From the NCBI RefSeq assembly GCF_023195535.1, contig NZ_JALPNF010000003.1, positions 62,001 through 126,000 on the forward strand: a stretch of DNA of 64,000 nucleotides, given 5' to 3'. The stretch comes from Sphingomonas faeni (GTDB taxonomy: Bacteria > Pseudomonadota > Alphaproteobacteria > Sphingomonadales > Sphingomonadaceae). Every line of letters starts with the position of its first letter. Positions within the stretch are counted from its first letter, which is position 1. This document shows positions 35,795 through 45,063 of this stretch, piece after piece. The translations under genes and the position numbers were made by a program. A model generated the notes under the pieces. It did not search any database. It was not told where the DNA came from and saw only the letters and a program-made list of their open reading frames with translations.

Positions 35795-38400
35795 TGCGTT
35801 GGACTGTACTTCTCCTGCTCGCGAGCGCCGCCACCCCCGTCTGGGCCGCACCACGTACCAGCGTCGCGCTCGACAGCGGCTGGTCGATGCGGATCGATCC
35901 GGCCGACACGGCTGCGGCCAAGGCGCATCCCAAGGCGGCACGCTGGTTGCGCGCGACCGTGCCGGGCAGCGCGCAGACCGACCTGATGGCCGCGAAGATC
36001 GTGCCCGATCCGTACAAGGGGCTGAACGAGGCGAAGATACAGTGGGTCGGGCTGACCGACTGGCAGTATCGCACGACCTTGCGGATGACCGCCGGGCAGC
36101 TCGCGCGCGATCATATCGACCTCGTGTTCGACGGACTCGATACGTTTGCCGAGGTGCGGCTGAACGGGACGAAGTTGCTCGCCGCGGACAACGCGCACCG
36201 GCGCTGGCGCGTGCCGGTCAAGGCGGTGCTGAAGCCGGGTGCGAACGACCTGTTGATCACCTTCCGCTCGCCGATCCGCACGTTGCAGCCGATGGTGCTG
36301 AAGACCGCGCATCCGCTGCCCGGCGAATATGATTCGATCTATGGCGACGAGCCGATGGGCAAGCAGACCTCGCCCTATATCCGCAAGCCGAAATACCAAT
36401 ATGGCTGGGACTGGGGCCCGCGGATCGTCACGCAGGGGATCTGGCGTCCGGCGCGGATCGAGGCGTGGGACGACGCGCGGATCGAGGCGTTTCGCGTGAC
36501 GCAGGAAGCGCTGACGAAGACCGAGGCGCGGCTGTCGGCCGAACTCGACGTGGTCGCGGGCGAGGAGCGCCCCGTCACCGTGCAGGTCGCGGTGACCGGG
36601 CCCGACGGTCAGGTGACTCAGGCGGCACGGACCGTCACGGTCGCGGCGGGCGCGAGTCATGTCGCGGTGCCGGTGAGCATAGCCAATCCTCAGCGCTGGT
36701 TCCCGGCGGGCTATGGCGCGCAACCGCTCTATACCGTCAAGGCCACGCTGACCGACGGTACCGCGACGATCGACACCGTCCAGCGCCGCACCGGCCTGCG
36801 CACCGTCGAACTGCGCCGCGAGAAGGACGCGCAGGGGCGTGGCTTCGCGTTCGTCGTCAACGGCATCCCGGTGTTCGCCAAGGGCGCGAACCTGATCCCG
36901 TTCGACATGTTTCCCGCGCGCGTGCCAGAGAGCCAGATCCGCACCGTCATGGCCGGCGCGCGCGACGCGAACATGAACATGATCCGCGTGTGGGGCGGCG
37001 GCTATTATCTCGACGACGCGTTCTACGACATCGCCGACCAGATGGGCTTGATGGTGTGGCAGGACTTCATGTTCGGTGGGTCCGTCACACCGCCCGACCG
37101 CGACTTCCGCGAGACCGTCCGGATCGAGGCGGAGGAACAGGTCGACCGGCTCCAGGCGCATCCCTCGATCGTGCTGTGGGCGGGCAACAACGAAGTGCTC
37201 AGCGGCTGGGCGAACTGGTCCGACCGGATCGCGTACAAGAAGGCGGTCGGTGCGGACGAGCAGGAGCGGATCGGCGTCGGCATGGCGGTGATCTTCGACC
37301 GCGTGCTGCGCGATGCCGCCGAGCGCCGCGATCCCGACGCGGTCTATTGGCCGGGCTCGCCGAGCAGCAACTACGAGGACAAGCCCGACATCGATGGCGA
37401 TGGCGACCGGCATTATTGGGACGTCTGGGGCGGCAAGAAACCGGTCGAGGCGTATCTCGACAGCTGCCCGCGGTTCATGTCCGAATACGGCCTCCAGTCG
37501 ATGCCCGAGATGAAGACGATCCGGACGTTTGCGACCGACGCCGATTTCTCGCCGACCTCGCCGGTGATGAAGGCGCACCAGAAGTTCCTCAAGGGCGAGG
37601 GCAACGACCGGCTGCTGTTCTACATCCGCGAGAAATACCGCGAGCCGCGCGACTTCGCCGAGTTCGTGTATCTCAGCCAGGTGATGCAGGCCGAGGGGAT
37701 CGAACTCGCTGCGCTGCATCACCGCGCTTGCCGGCCGGTGACGATGGGATCGCTGTTCTGGCAGATCAACGACGTCTGGCCGGGCGCGTCATGGGCCAGC
37801 ATCGATTATTACGGTCGCTGGAAGGCGCTGCAATTCCGCGCGCGGCATTTCTACGCGCCGCTGGCGATCGCCGCCGAGCGCAAGGACGGGTCGACCAAAA
37901 TCAGCCTGATCTCCGACGCGACGACGCCGACCGAGGCGGTGTGGCGGATGCGGACGCTCGACGTCGACGGGAAGGTGCTTGCAACGAGCGAGACGCCGGC
38001 GACGGTCGCGCCATTGTCCGCAACGGCTGTCGCGACGTTGCCCGATGCGACGCTGTTCGCGGGCGGCGATCCAGCGCGGACGATCGCGGTGGCGGAATTG
38101 CTGGTAAGTGGCCGCGTCGTCTCGCGCACGCTGCTGTCGGCGGCCCCCAAGACAATGACGCTGCCCGATCCGGGCCTGACCGCGACATGGGAAGGCGATC
38201 GCCTGACACTGACCGCGACCAAGCTGGCGCGCGCGGTGTGGCTCGACTTCGGCAAGGTCGAGGCGACGCCCTCCGACAATGCGTTCGATCTGCTGCCGGG
38301 GGAGACCGTTACGGTGACTGTAGCGTCCAAAACGTCGACGGCGGCGCTGAAACGTGCGCTGACGATCCGGACACTGGCCGGGCAAGTCGTTCCCAAGTGA
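35794..38400 (+). CDS. Beta-mannosidase, GH2 (first of two)
   Basis: An 868-residue exported GH2 enzyme cutting the core beta-1,4-mannose from GlcNAc. The signal peptide is MRWTVLLLLASAATPVWA. The N-terminal domain has the beta-mannosidase signatures ATVPGSAQTDLMA, WQYRTTLRM and VFDGLDTFAEVRLNG, then YQYGWDWGPRIVTQGIWRP. In the barrel, NMIRVWGGGYYLDDAFY, acid/base Glu467 (LWAGNNEVLSG) and nucleophile Glu564 (RFMSEYGLQSMP) are visible. It begins on the last base of the GH20 stop (TGATG) and ends overlapping the next gene (GTGA), so translation is coupled. It has a clear paralogue directly downstream. Confidence 0.94.
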   Translation: MRWTVLLLLASAATPVWAAPRTSVALDSGWSMRIDPADTAAAKAHPKAARWLRATVPGSAQTDLMAAKIVPDPYKGLNEAKIQWVGLTDWQYRTTLRMTAGQLARDHIDLVFDGLDTFAEVRLNGTKLLAADNAHRRWRVPVKAVLKPGANDLLITFRSPIRTLQPMVLKTAHPLPGEYDSIYGDEPMGKQTSPYIRKPKYQYGWDWGPRIVTQGIWRPARIEAWDDARIEAFRVTQEALTKTEARLSAELDVVAGEERPVTVQVAVTGPDGQVTQAARTVTVAAGASHVAVPVSIANPQRWFPAGYGAQPLYTVKATLTDGTATIDTVQRRTGLRTVELRREKDAQGRGFAFVVNGIPVFAKGANLIPFDMFPARVPESQIRTVMAGARDANMNMIRVWGGGYYLDDAFYDIADQMGLMVWQDFMFGGSVTPPDRDFRETVRIEAEEQVDRLQAHPSIVLWAGNNEVLSGWANWSDRIAYKKAVGADEQERIGVGMAVIFDRVLRDAAERRDPDAVYWPGSPSSNYEDKPDIDGDGDRHYWDVWGGKKPVEAYLDSCPRFMSEYGLQSMPEMKTIRTFATDADFSPTSPVMKAHQKFLKGEGNDRLLFYIREKYREPRDFAEFVYLSQVMQAEGIELAALHHRACRPVTMGSLFWQINDVWPGASWASIDYYGRWKALQFRARHFYAPLAIAAERKDGSTKISLISDATTPTEAVWRMRTLDVDGKVLATSETPATVAPLSATAVATLPDATLFAGGDPARTIAVAELLVSGRVVSRTLLSAAPKTMTLPDPGLTATWEGDRLTLTATKLARAVWLDFGKVEATPSDNAFDLLPGETVTVTVASKTSTAALKRALTIRTLAGQVVPK

Positions 38401-41078
38401 TCCGCGTCGGTCGAATCCTGCTGGTCGTGATCGGCCTCGCGATGGTGGCCCCGGCGCTCGCGGAACCCGCGGCGCGGCCCGCGGCGGGGCCGATCACGCG
38501 CGTGCTGGATACCGGATGGGAGGTTCGCCTCGCACCGGGCGATGCCAACGCGGCCGCGCACAAGGCGGCGACGCGCTGGTTGCCCGCACGCGTGCCGGGA
38601 TCGGTGCAGACCGACCTGCTTGCCGCGCATTTGCTCGCCGATCCGTGGGTCGGCGAGGGTGAACGTGCCGCGCAATGGGTCGGGCTGTCCGACTGGCAAT
38701 ATCGGACCGTCTTCACGCTGGATCCGGCGACGCTGGCGCGGGCGAATGTCGATCTCTCCTTCGACGGGCTCGACACGTTCGCGACCGTCCGCGTCAACGG
38801 GACGGCCGTGCTCCGCGCCGACAACATGTTCCGCAGCTGGCGGGTCGCGGCCAAGGCGCTGCTAAAGCCTGGTCGCAACGTCATCGAGATCGATTTCGAA
38901 TCGCCGATCCGCAAGCTCCTGCCGCGCGCGCTGGCCGAGAAGGTGCCGCTGCCGGGGGCCTATGACACGGCGTTCGGCGACGAGCCCAAGGGCCGCCAGA
39001 CCGCGAATTACGTGCGCAAGGCGGCCTATCATTATGGTTGGGACTTCGCGCCGCGGATCGTCACGATCGGCGTCGGCAAGCCGGTCCGGATCGAGGCGTA
39101 TGACGGTCTCCGCCTGAGCGACTTCCATGTCGCGCAGGTGCATCTCGACGACAGCGTCGCGGTGCTCGATGCGGCGGTGGAGATCGACGCCGCGACACCG
39201 CGCACCGTCGACGTCCGCGTGGATATCGCCGGCCCCGACGGCACGACGCAACGGCTCGACCGGCGCGTGACTTTGTTTGCGGGGCTGAATCCGGTGGTGC
39301 TGCCGGTCCGGATCGAACGCCCGAAGCGCTGGTGGCCGGTCGGGTATGGCAAGCCCGATCTGTACGCGGTCACCGCGACGGTCACCGAGGCGGGGCGCGT
39401 GCTCGGCACTGCGACGCACGATATCGGACTGCGTACCGTCGAACTGCGCCGCGATCCCGATCGCTGGGGGCGCGGCATGGCGTTCGTGATCAACGGCGTG
39501 CCGATCTTCGCCAAGGGCGCGAACCTCGAGCCCGCCGACAGCATCGCGTCGCGCGTTCCCGCGGCGCGCACCGATGCGGTGCTGGAGGCGGCGGTCGCGG
39601 CGAACATGAACATGCTGCGGATCTGGGGCGGGGGCTATTATCCCGACGATGCGGTGTTCGCCAAGGCCGACCGGCTGGGGCTGATGCTGTGGCAGGATTT
39701 CATGTTCGGCAACGCGCTGCCCGCCAACGACGCCGCCCTGCGCGAGAGCACACGGCTGGAGGCGATCGACCAGGTCCGGCGGCTTCGCGATCACCCCTCG
39801 CTGGTGATCTGGAACGGCAATAACGAGGTCCAGACCGGGTGGGACAATTGGAGCGACCGCAAGGCCTTCGCGCGTGCGCTCGGGCCGGACGGGCAGGAGG
39901 CGTTCGGCGCGCATCTCCGCCGGTTGTTCGACAAGGATCTGCGTGCGGTCGTCAACACGCTGTCGCCGAGCACCCCTTATTGGGGTGGTTCGCCGACCAC
40001 CGATTACGACGGCATTTCCGAAGTGAAGACCGATGGCGACGTGCATTACTGGGATGTCTGGGCGCGGTCTCCGCTCGAGGATTACCTGACCACCGAAAAC
40101 CGCTTCATGTCCGAATTCGGGCTGCAATCGATGCCCGGCCTGCGCACCACGCGCGAGATGCTGGGAGCGCGTCGCCCGGAGGACATGCCGGTCCAGATCG
40201 CCGGCAGCGCGTATGACAGCGGCAAGGGCAACGGCCGCATCCTCGGCTATATCCGCGCCGATTACGGCGAGCCCAAGTCGTTCGTCGAGTACATCTATCT
40301 GTCGCAACTGCTCCAGGCGGAAGGCTTGGAGATGGCGGTGATCCACCAGCGCGCATCGCGTCCGCAGAACATGGGCACGCTGTACTGGACGCTCAACGAC
40401 AGCTGGCCCGGACTGGTCAACTCGATCTGGGCGGGGCAGGCCTGGGGCAGCATCGACTTCCACAATCGCTGGAAGGCGAGCCATTACCGCGCCCGGCGTT
40501 TCTATGCGCCGGTCACAATCGGCGCGCAGCATATCAAGGGCAACACCGTCGTCACGCTGATCTCCGACAAGCGCGAGGCGTTCCCGGCGCGCTGGCGCCT
40601 GCGGGTGATCGACCGCGACGGAACGCTGCTGTCGGAACGCGGCGGGGCGGTCGATGCGGCGCCGCTCGCGGCGATGCCGCTGGGCAATTTCGCCGATGCC
40701 GACCTCCTCGGCAAGGCGGATCCGTCGCGGACCTTCGCGGTGGCGGATGTGACCGTGGATGGCACGGTCGTCGCGCGGCAGTTCGTCTATTTCGCCAAGG
40801 CGAAAGACGTCGCGCTGGCCGATCCCGCGCTGAAGGCGACCATCGTCGCTAGCCCCGACGGCTATGCGCTGACCGTCTCGGCCAGGTCGCTCGCGCGGGG
40901 CGTCTGGATCGACTTCGGCGAGTGCGACGCGACGCTGTCCGACAATGCCTTCGACCTCGCCGCCGGCGACACCGTGACGATTTCCGTCCGCTCCGATGCA
41001 TCGCTCGCGACGCTCCAACACGCCCTCTCGGTCCGCAGCCTGTTCGGCGCGACCGTCCCGACCAAGGCTACATCATGA
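38397..41078 (+). CDS. Beta-mannosidase, GH2 (second of two)
   Basis: An 893-residue paralogue of the preceding gene, starting with GTG inside the previous stop codon; the product opens with the signal sequence MIRVGRILLVVIGLAMVAPA. Signatures are ARVPGSVQTDLLA, WQYRTVFTL, SFDGLDTFATVRVNG and YHYGWDFAPRIVTIGVGKP. Acid/base is Glu477 (IWNGNNEVQTG) and nucleophile Glu573 (RFMSEFGLQSMP). The two proteins align over their full length but are clearly diverged, so they probably differ in substrate, for example core structures with or without xylose or fucose. An ATG further in would remove the signal peptide, which supports the GTG start. Confidence 0.93.
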   Translation: MIRVGRILLVVIGLAMVAPALAEPAARPAAGPITRVLDTGWEVRLAPGDANAAAHKAATRWLPARVPGSVQTDLLAAHLLADPWVGEGERAAQWVGLSDWQYRTVFTLDPATLARANVDLSFDGLDTFATVRVNGTAVLRADNMFRSWRVAAKALLKPGRNVIEIDFESPIRKLLPRALAEKVPLPGAYDTAFGDEPKGRQTANYVRKAAYHYGWDFAPRIVTIGVGKPVRIEAYDGLRLSDFHVAQVHLDDSVAVLDAAVEIDAATPRTVDVRVDIAGPDGTTQRLDRRVTLFAGLNPVVLPVRIERPKRWWPVGYGKPDLYAVTATVTEAGRVLGTATHDIGLRTVELRRDPDRWGRGMAFVINGVPIFAKGANLEPADSIASRVPAARTDAVLEAAVAANMNMLRIWGGGYYPDDAVFAKADRLGLMLWQDFMFGNALPANDAALRESTRLEAIDQVRRLRDHPSLVIWNGNNEVQTGWDNWSDRKAFARALGPDGQEAFGAHLRRLFDKDLRAVVNTLSPSTPYWGGSPTTDYDGISEVKTDGDVHYWDVWARSPLEDYLTTENRFMSEFGLQSMPGLRTTREMLGARRPEDMPVQIAGSAYDSGKGNGRILGYIRADYGEPKSFVEYIYLSQLLQAEGLEMAVIHQRASRPQNMGTLYWTLNDSWPGLVNSIWAGQAWGSIDFHNRWKASHYRARRFYAPVTIGAQHIKGNTVVTLISDKREAFPARWRLRVIDRDGTLLSERGGAVDAAPLAAMPLGNFADADLLGKADPSRTFAVADVTVDGTVVARQFVYFAKAKDVALADPALKATIVASPDGYALTVSARSLARGVWIDFGECDATLSDNAFDLAAGDTVTISVRSDASLATLQHALSVRSLFGATVPTKATS

Positions 41079-43633
41079 TCCGCAATGCGCTGTTCGCTGC
41101 CCCGCTCGCCGCCCTGCTCGCCACGTCCGCGCTCGCGCAGACGGTCGATCCGGCGGTGCGCAGCATGACGCTCGACGAGAAGGCGGCGCAGTTGCAGAGC
41201 GTCGCGCCGGCGATCCCGCGGCTGAACCTGCCCGCGTATGATTATTGGAACGAGGGGCTGCACGGGCTCGCGCGCAACGGCGTCGCAACGGTGTTCCCGC
41301 AGGCGATCGGGTTGGCCGCGACGTGGGACGAGGCGCTGCTCAGGCGTGTCGGCGATGTCGTGTCGACCGAGGCGCGGGCGAAGTCCAACGCGCTGCCGGC
41401 GGGGGATCGCGCGCGCTATCAGGGGCTGACGATCTGGTCGCCCAACATCAACATTTTCCGCGATCCGCGTTGGGGTCGTGGGCAGGAGACCTATGGCGAG
41501 GACCCGTATCTGACGGGGCGGCTGGGGGTGGCGTTCATTGGCGGGCTGCAGGGGCCGGACCTTGCGCATCCCAAGGTGATCGCGACGCCGAAGCATCTCG
41601 CCGCGCATAGCGGGCCCGAGGCGGGGCGCGACGGGTTCGACGTCGATATCAGCCCGCATGACCGCGAGGCGACGTTCCTGCCCGCGTTCCGGATGGCGCT
41701 GACCGAGGGCAAGGCGCTGTCGACGATGTGCGCGTATAACGCGATTCATGGCGTGCCGGTTTGCGCGTCGAAGCCGTTGCTGACCGAGACGGTGCGGAAC
41801 CAATGGGGCTTCAAGGGGCTGATCGTGTCCGACTGCGACGCGGTCGGGAACATCGCGAATTACCATTATTACCGGCCCGATAATGCGAGCGGGTCGGCGG
41901 CGGCGATTTCCGCTGGCATGGATTTCAACTGTGGGAAGACCTACGCGGCCCTCGGCGATGCTGTGCGGCGGGGGCTGGTGCCCGAGGCGACGATCGACGC
42001 GAGTCTGACGCGGACGTTCGCGGTGCGGCGGATGCTCGGCGGGGCGTTCGGGACGACCAGTCCGTGGGACATGATCAAGGCGACCGAGTTCGACACGCCT
42101 GCGCATCGTGCGCTGGCGCTGGAGGCGGCGCGGAAAGCGATGGTGCTGGTCCAGAACAACGGCGTGCTGCCGCTGAAACCCTCGGCGAAGATCGCGGTGA
42201 TCGGGCCGAATGCCGACAGCGTCGATGTGCTGGAGGCGAATTATCATGGTACCGCGGCGGCGCCGATCACGCCGTTGGCGGCGCTGCGGACGTCATTTGC
42301 GGGCGTGCGGTACGCGCAAGGGGCGAGCATCGCCGAGGGCGTGCCCGTTCCGGTGCCCGATACTGCGCTGGCGCTGCGCGGCGAATATTTCCGGGGGAGC
42401 GATTTCGCGGGCACGCCGGTCGTGCGGGCCGACCGGACGATCGACTTCGACTGGGATCGCACCGCGCCTGCATCGGGGATCGACCCGGCCGCGTTCTCGG
42501 TGCGCTGGACCGGGACGATCATCGCACCCGCGGCGGGCGACTATGTGTTCCGGCTCGACGTGCCGCGCTGTTTCGACTGCAAGGGGCATGATCCCTCGCG
42601 GTTGTGGATCGACGACAAGCTGGTCGCCGACGACGATGGCAGCGGGAAGAACGTCGAGGCGGCGGTGACGTTGGCCGCTGGTCCGCATTCGATCCGCGTC
42701 GAACTTGCGCATAGCGGTGAGGACCAGGGGCTGCGGCTGAACTGGACTGCGCCTGCGGAGGCGCAGGTCGCGGAGGCGGTTGCGGCGGCGAAGGATGCCG
42801 ACGCTATCGTCGCGTTCGTCGGGCTGTCGCCCGCGGTCGAGGGCGAGGCGTTGCAGATCGAAGTGGCGGGCTTCTCGGGCGGCGATCGGACCGATATCGG
42901 GCTTCCCGCCGCGCAGGTGCGTCTGCTCGAAGCGGCGAAGGCGACCGGCAAGCCGCTGGTGGTCGTGCTGATGACCGGCAGCGCGGTCGCGATGACCTGG
43001 GCGAAGGCGCATGCCGACGCGATCCTGGTCGGCTGGTATCCGGGGCAGGCTGGCGGGCAGGCGATCGCCGATACGCTGGTTGGCAAGAGCAATCCGGGCG
43101 GGCGACTGCCGGTGACGTTCTACGCGAAGACGCGCGATCTGCCGGCATTCATCGACTACAACATGCGTGAGCGGACCTATCGGTATTTCACCGGCACGCC
43201 GCTGTGGGGCTTCGGGCACGGGCTGAGCTATACGCAGTTCGCTTATGCCGCGCCCAAACTCGCGCGCAGTACGATAGCCGCTGGCGAGAGCTTCACCGTC
43301 GAGGTGCCGGTGCGCAATACCGGCAAGCTCGCGGGCGACGAAGTGGTGCAGGCGTATCTCGTGCCGCCCGAGCCGGCGGTGAAGCCGCGCTTCAACGATC
43401 CCGTGCTGCAGCGCCAACTGGTCGGGTTCAGGCGCGCGACAGTGAAGCCCGGGCAGACGGCGCGCGTGGCATTTACGATCGATCCGCGCGGGATGAGCAG
43501 CGTCGATGCGGCGGGCAATCGAAGTGTCGTGCCGGGCGAATACCGGCTGCATATCGGTGGCGGCCAGCCAGGCGACGGGCCGGGTGTCGAGACCGTCTTC
43601 ACCGTGACGGGAAGCAAGGATCTGCCGAAATGA
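41075..43633 (+). CDS. GH3 beta-glycosidase with PA14 insert (beta-xylosidase/glucosidase type)
   Basis: An 852-residue exported GH3 enzyme. The signal peptide ends at ALAQT (about residue 22). The N-terminal barrel has YDYWNEGLHGLARNGVATVFPQ, common in bacterial beta-xylosidase-like GH3 proteins, WGRGQETYGEDPYLTG, and nucleophile Asp253 in LIVSDCDAVG. A PA14 domain (EYFRGSDFAGTPVVR to GLRLNWTAP) is inserted in the second domain, which continues with GWYPGQAGGQAIADTLVG. A fibronectin-III-like domain closes the protein. In this cluster a role on the beta-1,2-xylose of plant-type N-glycans is attractive but unproven; beta-glucosidase activity is the alternative. Overlaps of 4 bases occur at both ends. 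Confidence 0.92.
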   Translation: MIRNALFAAPLAALLATSALAQTVDPAVRSMTLDEKAAQLQSVAPAIPRLNLPAYDYWNEGLHGLARNGVATVFPQAIGLAATWDEALLRRVGDVVSTEARAKSNALPAGDRARYQGLTIWSPNINIFRDPRWGRGQETYGEDPYLTGRLGVAFIGGLQGPDLAHPKVIATPKHLAAHSGPEAGRDGFDVDISPHDREATFLPAFRMALTEGKALSTMCAYNAIHGVPVCASKPLLTETVRNQWGFKGLIVSDCDAVGNIANYHYYRPDNASGSAAAISAGMDFNCGKTYAALGDAVRRGLVPEATIDASLTRTFAVRRMLGGAFGTTSPWDMIKATEFDTPAHRALALEAARKAMVLVQNNGVLPLKPSAKIAVIGPNADSVDVLEANYHGTAAAPITPLAALRTSFAGVRYAQGASIAEGVPVPVPDTALALRGEYFRGSDFAGTPVVRADRTIDFDWDRTAPASGIDPAAFSVRWTGTIIAPAAGDYVFRLDVPRCFDCKGHDPSRLWIDDKLVADDDGSGKNVEAAVTLAAGPHSIRVELAHSGEDQGLRLNWTAPAEAQVAEAVAAAKDADAIVAFVGLSPAVEGEALQIEVAGFSGGDRTDIGLPAAQVRLLEAAKATGKPLVVVLMTGSAVAMTWAKAHADAILVGWYPGQAGGQAIADTLVGKSNPGGRLPVTFYAKTRDLPAFIDYNMRERTYRYFTGTPLWGFGHGLSYTQFAYAAPKLARSTIAAGESFTVEVPVRNTGKLAGDEVVQAYLVPPEPAVKPRFNDPVLQRQLVGFRRATVKPGQTARVAFTIDPRGMSSVDAAGNRSVVPGEYRLHIGGGQPGDGPGVETVFTVTGSKDLPK

Positions 43634-45063
43634 TTGATCGTCGCATGCTCATCGCGGGCGCCGCGGCGCTCGGGCTTGCCGGACCGCTGCGGGCGGCCAC
43701 GCCGTCGTTCGTCAGCAAGCGTCCGAAGCTTGCCGATCGGCGCTACACCAGCGCTGCGGTCGAGGCGGAGATCGCGCGCGTGTCGGCGAAGATCGCCGAT
43801 CCCGAACTCGCGTGGATGTTCGGCAATTGCTATCCGAACACTCTCGATACGACGGTGTTCATGGGGTCGGTCGACGGAAAGCCCGATGCGTTCGTGATCA
43901 CCGGCGATATCGACTGCATGTGGCTGCGCGACAGTTCGGCGCAGGTCCATCCGTATCTGCCGCTGGCGAAGCGCGATCCGGCGTTGCGGACGCTGTTCCG
44001 CGGGCTGATCGCGCGGCAGGCGCGGTGCATCCTGATCGATCCGTATGCCAACGCGTTCATGCATGATCCCTCGGCGAAGACCAATCTGAGCTGGTCGCTG
44101 ACCGACGACACGGTGATGAAGCCCGGCGTCGGCGAGCGGAAATGGGAGATAGATTCGCTCTGCTACCCGATGTGGATCGCGCATGCCTATTGGCAGGCGA
44201 CCGGCGACGTCGCACCGTTCGATGCGCTGTGGGCGGACGGCGCGCGCGCGTCGATCCGGACGTTCCGCGAGCAGCAGCGCAAGGACGGGCCGGGGCCGTA
44301 TCGCTTCCGCCGGTCGTCGCCGATCGTCGGCGAGAGCATGCCGCTCGACGGTTATGGTCCGCCGTCGCGCGCCGTCGGGCTGATCCACTGCGGGTTCCGG
44401 CCTTCGGACGATGCGTGCGTGCTCCCGTTCCTGATCCCGTCGAACATCTTCGCGGTCCGTGCGCTGCGCCAGTTGGCGGAACTCGCGACGCGCGCCCGGC
44501 CGGATGCTGCGCTGGCGGCGGATGCGACCGCGCTGGCCGACGAGGTCGAGGCGGCGCTGCGGTTGCATGGGCTGACTAAAGGCGCGGACGGCCAGCCGGT
44601 CTGGGCGTATGAGGTCGATGGCTATGGCAACGCGATCTTCATGGACGACGCCAATGTGCCGAGCCTGTCGGGGCTTGCGTATCTCGGTGCGGTGAAATCC
44701 GACGATCCGCTCTGGCGGCGCACCGCGGCGCGCGCGTGGAGCAAGGACAACGCGTATTTCTTCACCGGCAAGGCGGCGGAGGGGATCGGGAGTCCGCATA
44801 CTGGCTTGCGCGAGATCTGGCCGATGTCGATCGTGATGCATGCGTTGAACGCGCTCGAGATGGGCGACGACGCGACCGTCGCGCGGTCGCTGGCAGCGCT
44901 GAAGGCGACGCATGGCGGCACTGGGTTCATGCATGAATCCTTCAACCAAGACGACGGCGCGAAATTCACGCGGTCGTGGTTCGCCTGGGCCAACGGACTG
45001 TTCGGCGAACTGATCGTCGACATCGCTGCCAAAAATCCCGCACTGCTCGGAGTCCGCGCATGA
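43630..45063 (+). CDS. Exo-alpha-1,6-mannosidase, GH125
   Basis: A 477-residue exported enzyme of GH125 (formerly DUF1237), which removes alpha-1,6-linked mannose from N-glycans. The N-terminus MIDRRMLIAGAAALGLAGP has a twin-arginine-like motif and a cleavage region at LRAAT. Family blocks are MFGNCYPNTLDTTVFMG, ITGDIDCMWLRDSSAQVHPYLP, KWEIDSLCYPMWIAHAYWQ, GLIHCGFRPSDDACVLPFLIPSN and GLREIWPMSIVMHALN. The length is normal. It is coupled by 4-base overlaps to the GH3 and GH92 genes. With GH92 it would remove all alpha-linked mannose, leaving the beta-mannose for the GH2 enzymes. Confidence 0.94.
   Translation: MIDRRMLIAGAAALGLAGPLRAATPSFVSKRPKLADRRYTSAAVEAEIARVSAKIADPELAWMFGNCYPNTLDTTVFMGSVDGKPDAFVITGDIDCMWLRDSSAQVHPYLPLAKRDPALRTLFRGLIARQARCILIDPYANAFMHDPSAKTNLSWSLTDDTVMKPGVGERKWEIDSLCYPMWIAHAYWQATGDVAPFDALWADGARASIRTFREQQRKDGPGPYRFRRSSPIVGESMPLDGYGPPSRAVGLIHCGFRPSDDACVLPFLIPSNIFAVRALRQLAELATRARPDAALAADATALADEVEAALRLHGLTKGADGQPVWAYEVDGYGNAIFMDDANVPSLSGLAYLGAVKSDDPLWRRTAARAWSKDNAYFFTGKAAEGIGSPHTGLREIWPMSIVMHALNALEMGDDATVARSLAALKATHGGTGFMHESFNQDDGAKFTRSWFAWANGLFGELIVDIAAKNPALLGVRA

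Noticed and set aside
36465..38396. Open frame upstream of, and continuous with, the second beta-mannosidase, which would make a 1537-residue protein
   Set aside because: The first 640 codons are an off-frame reading of the first beta-mannosidase with extreme Arg/Gly content. The signal peptide after GTG 38397 marks the true start.
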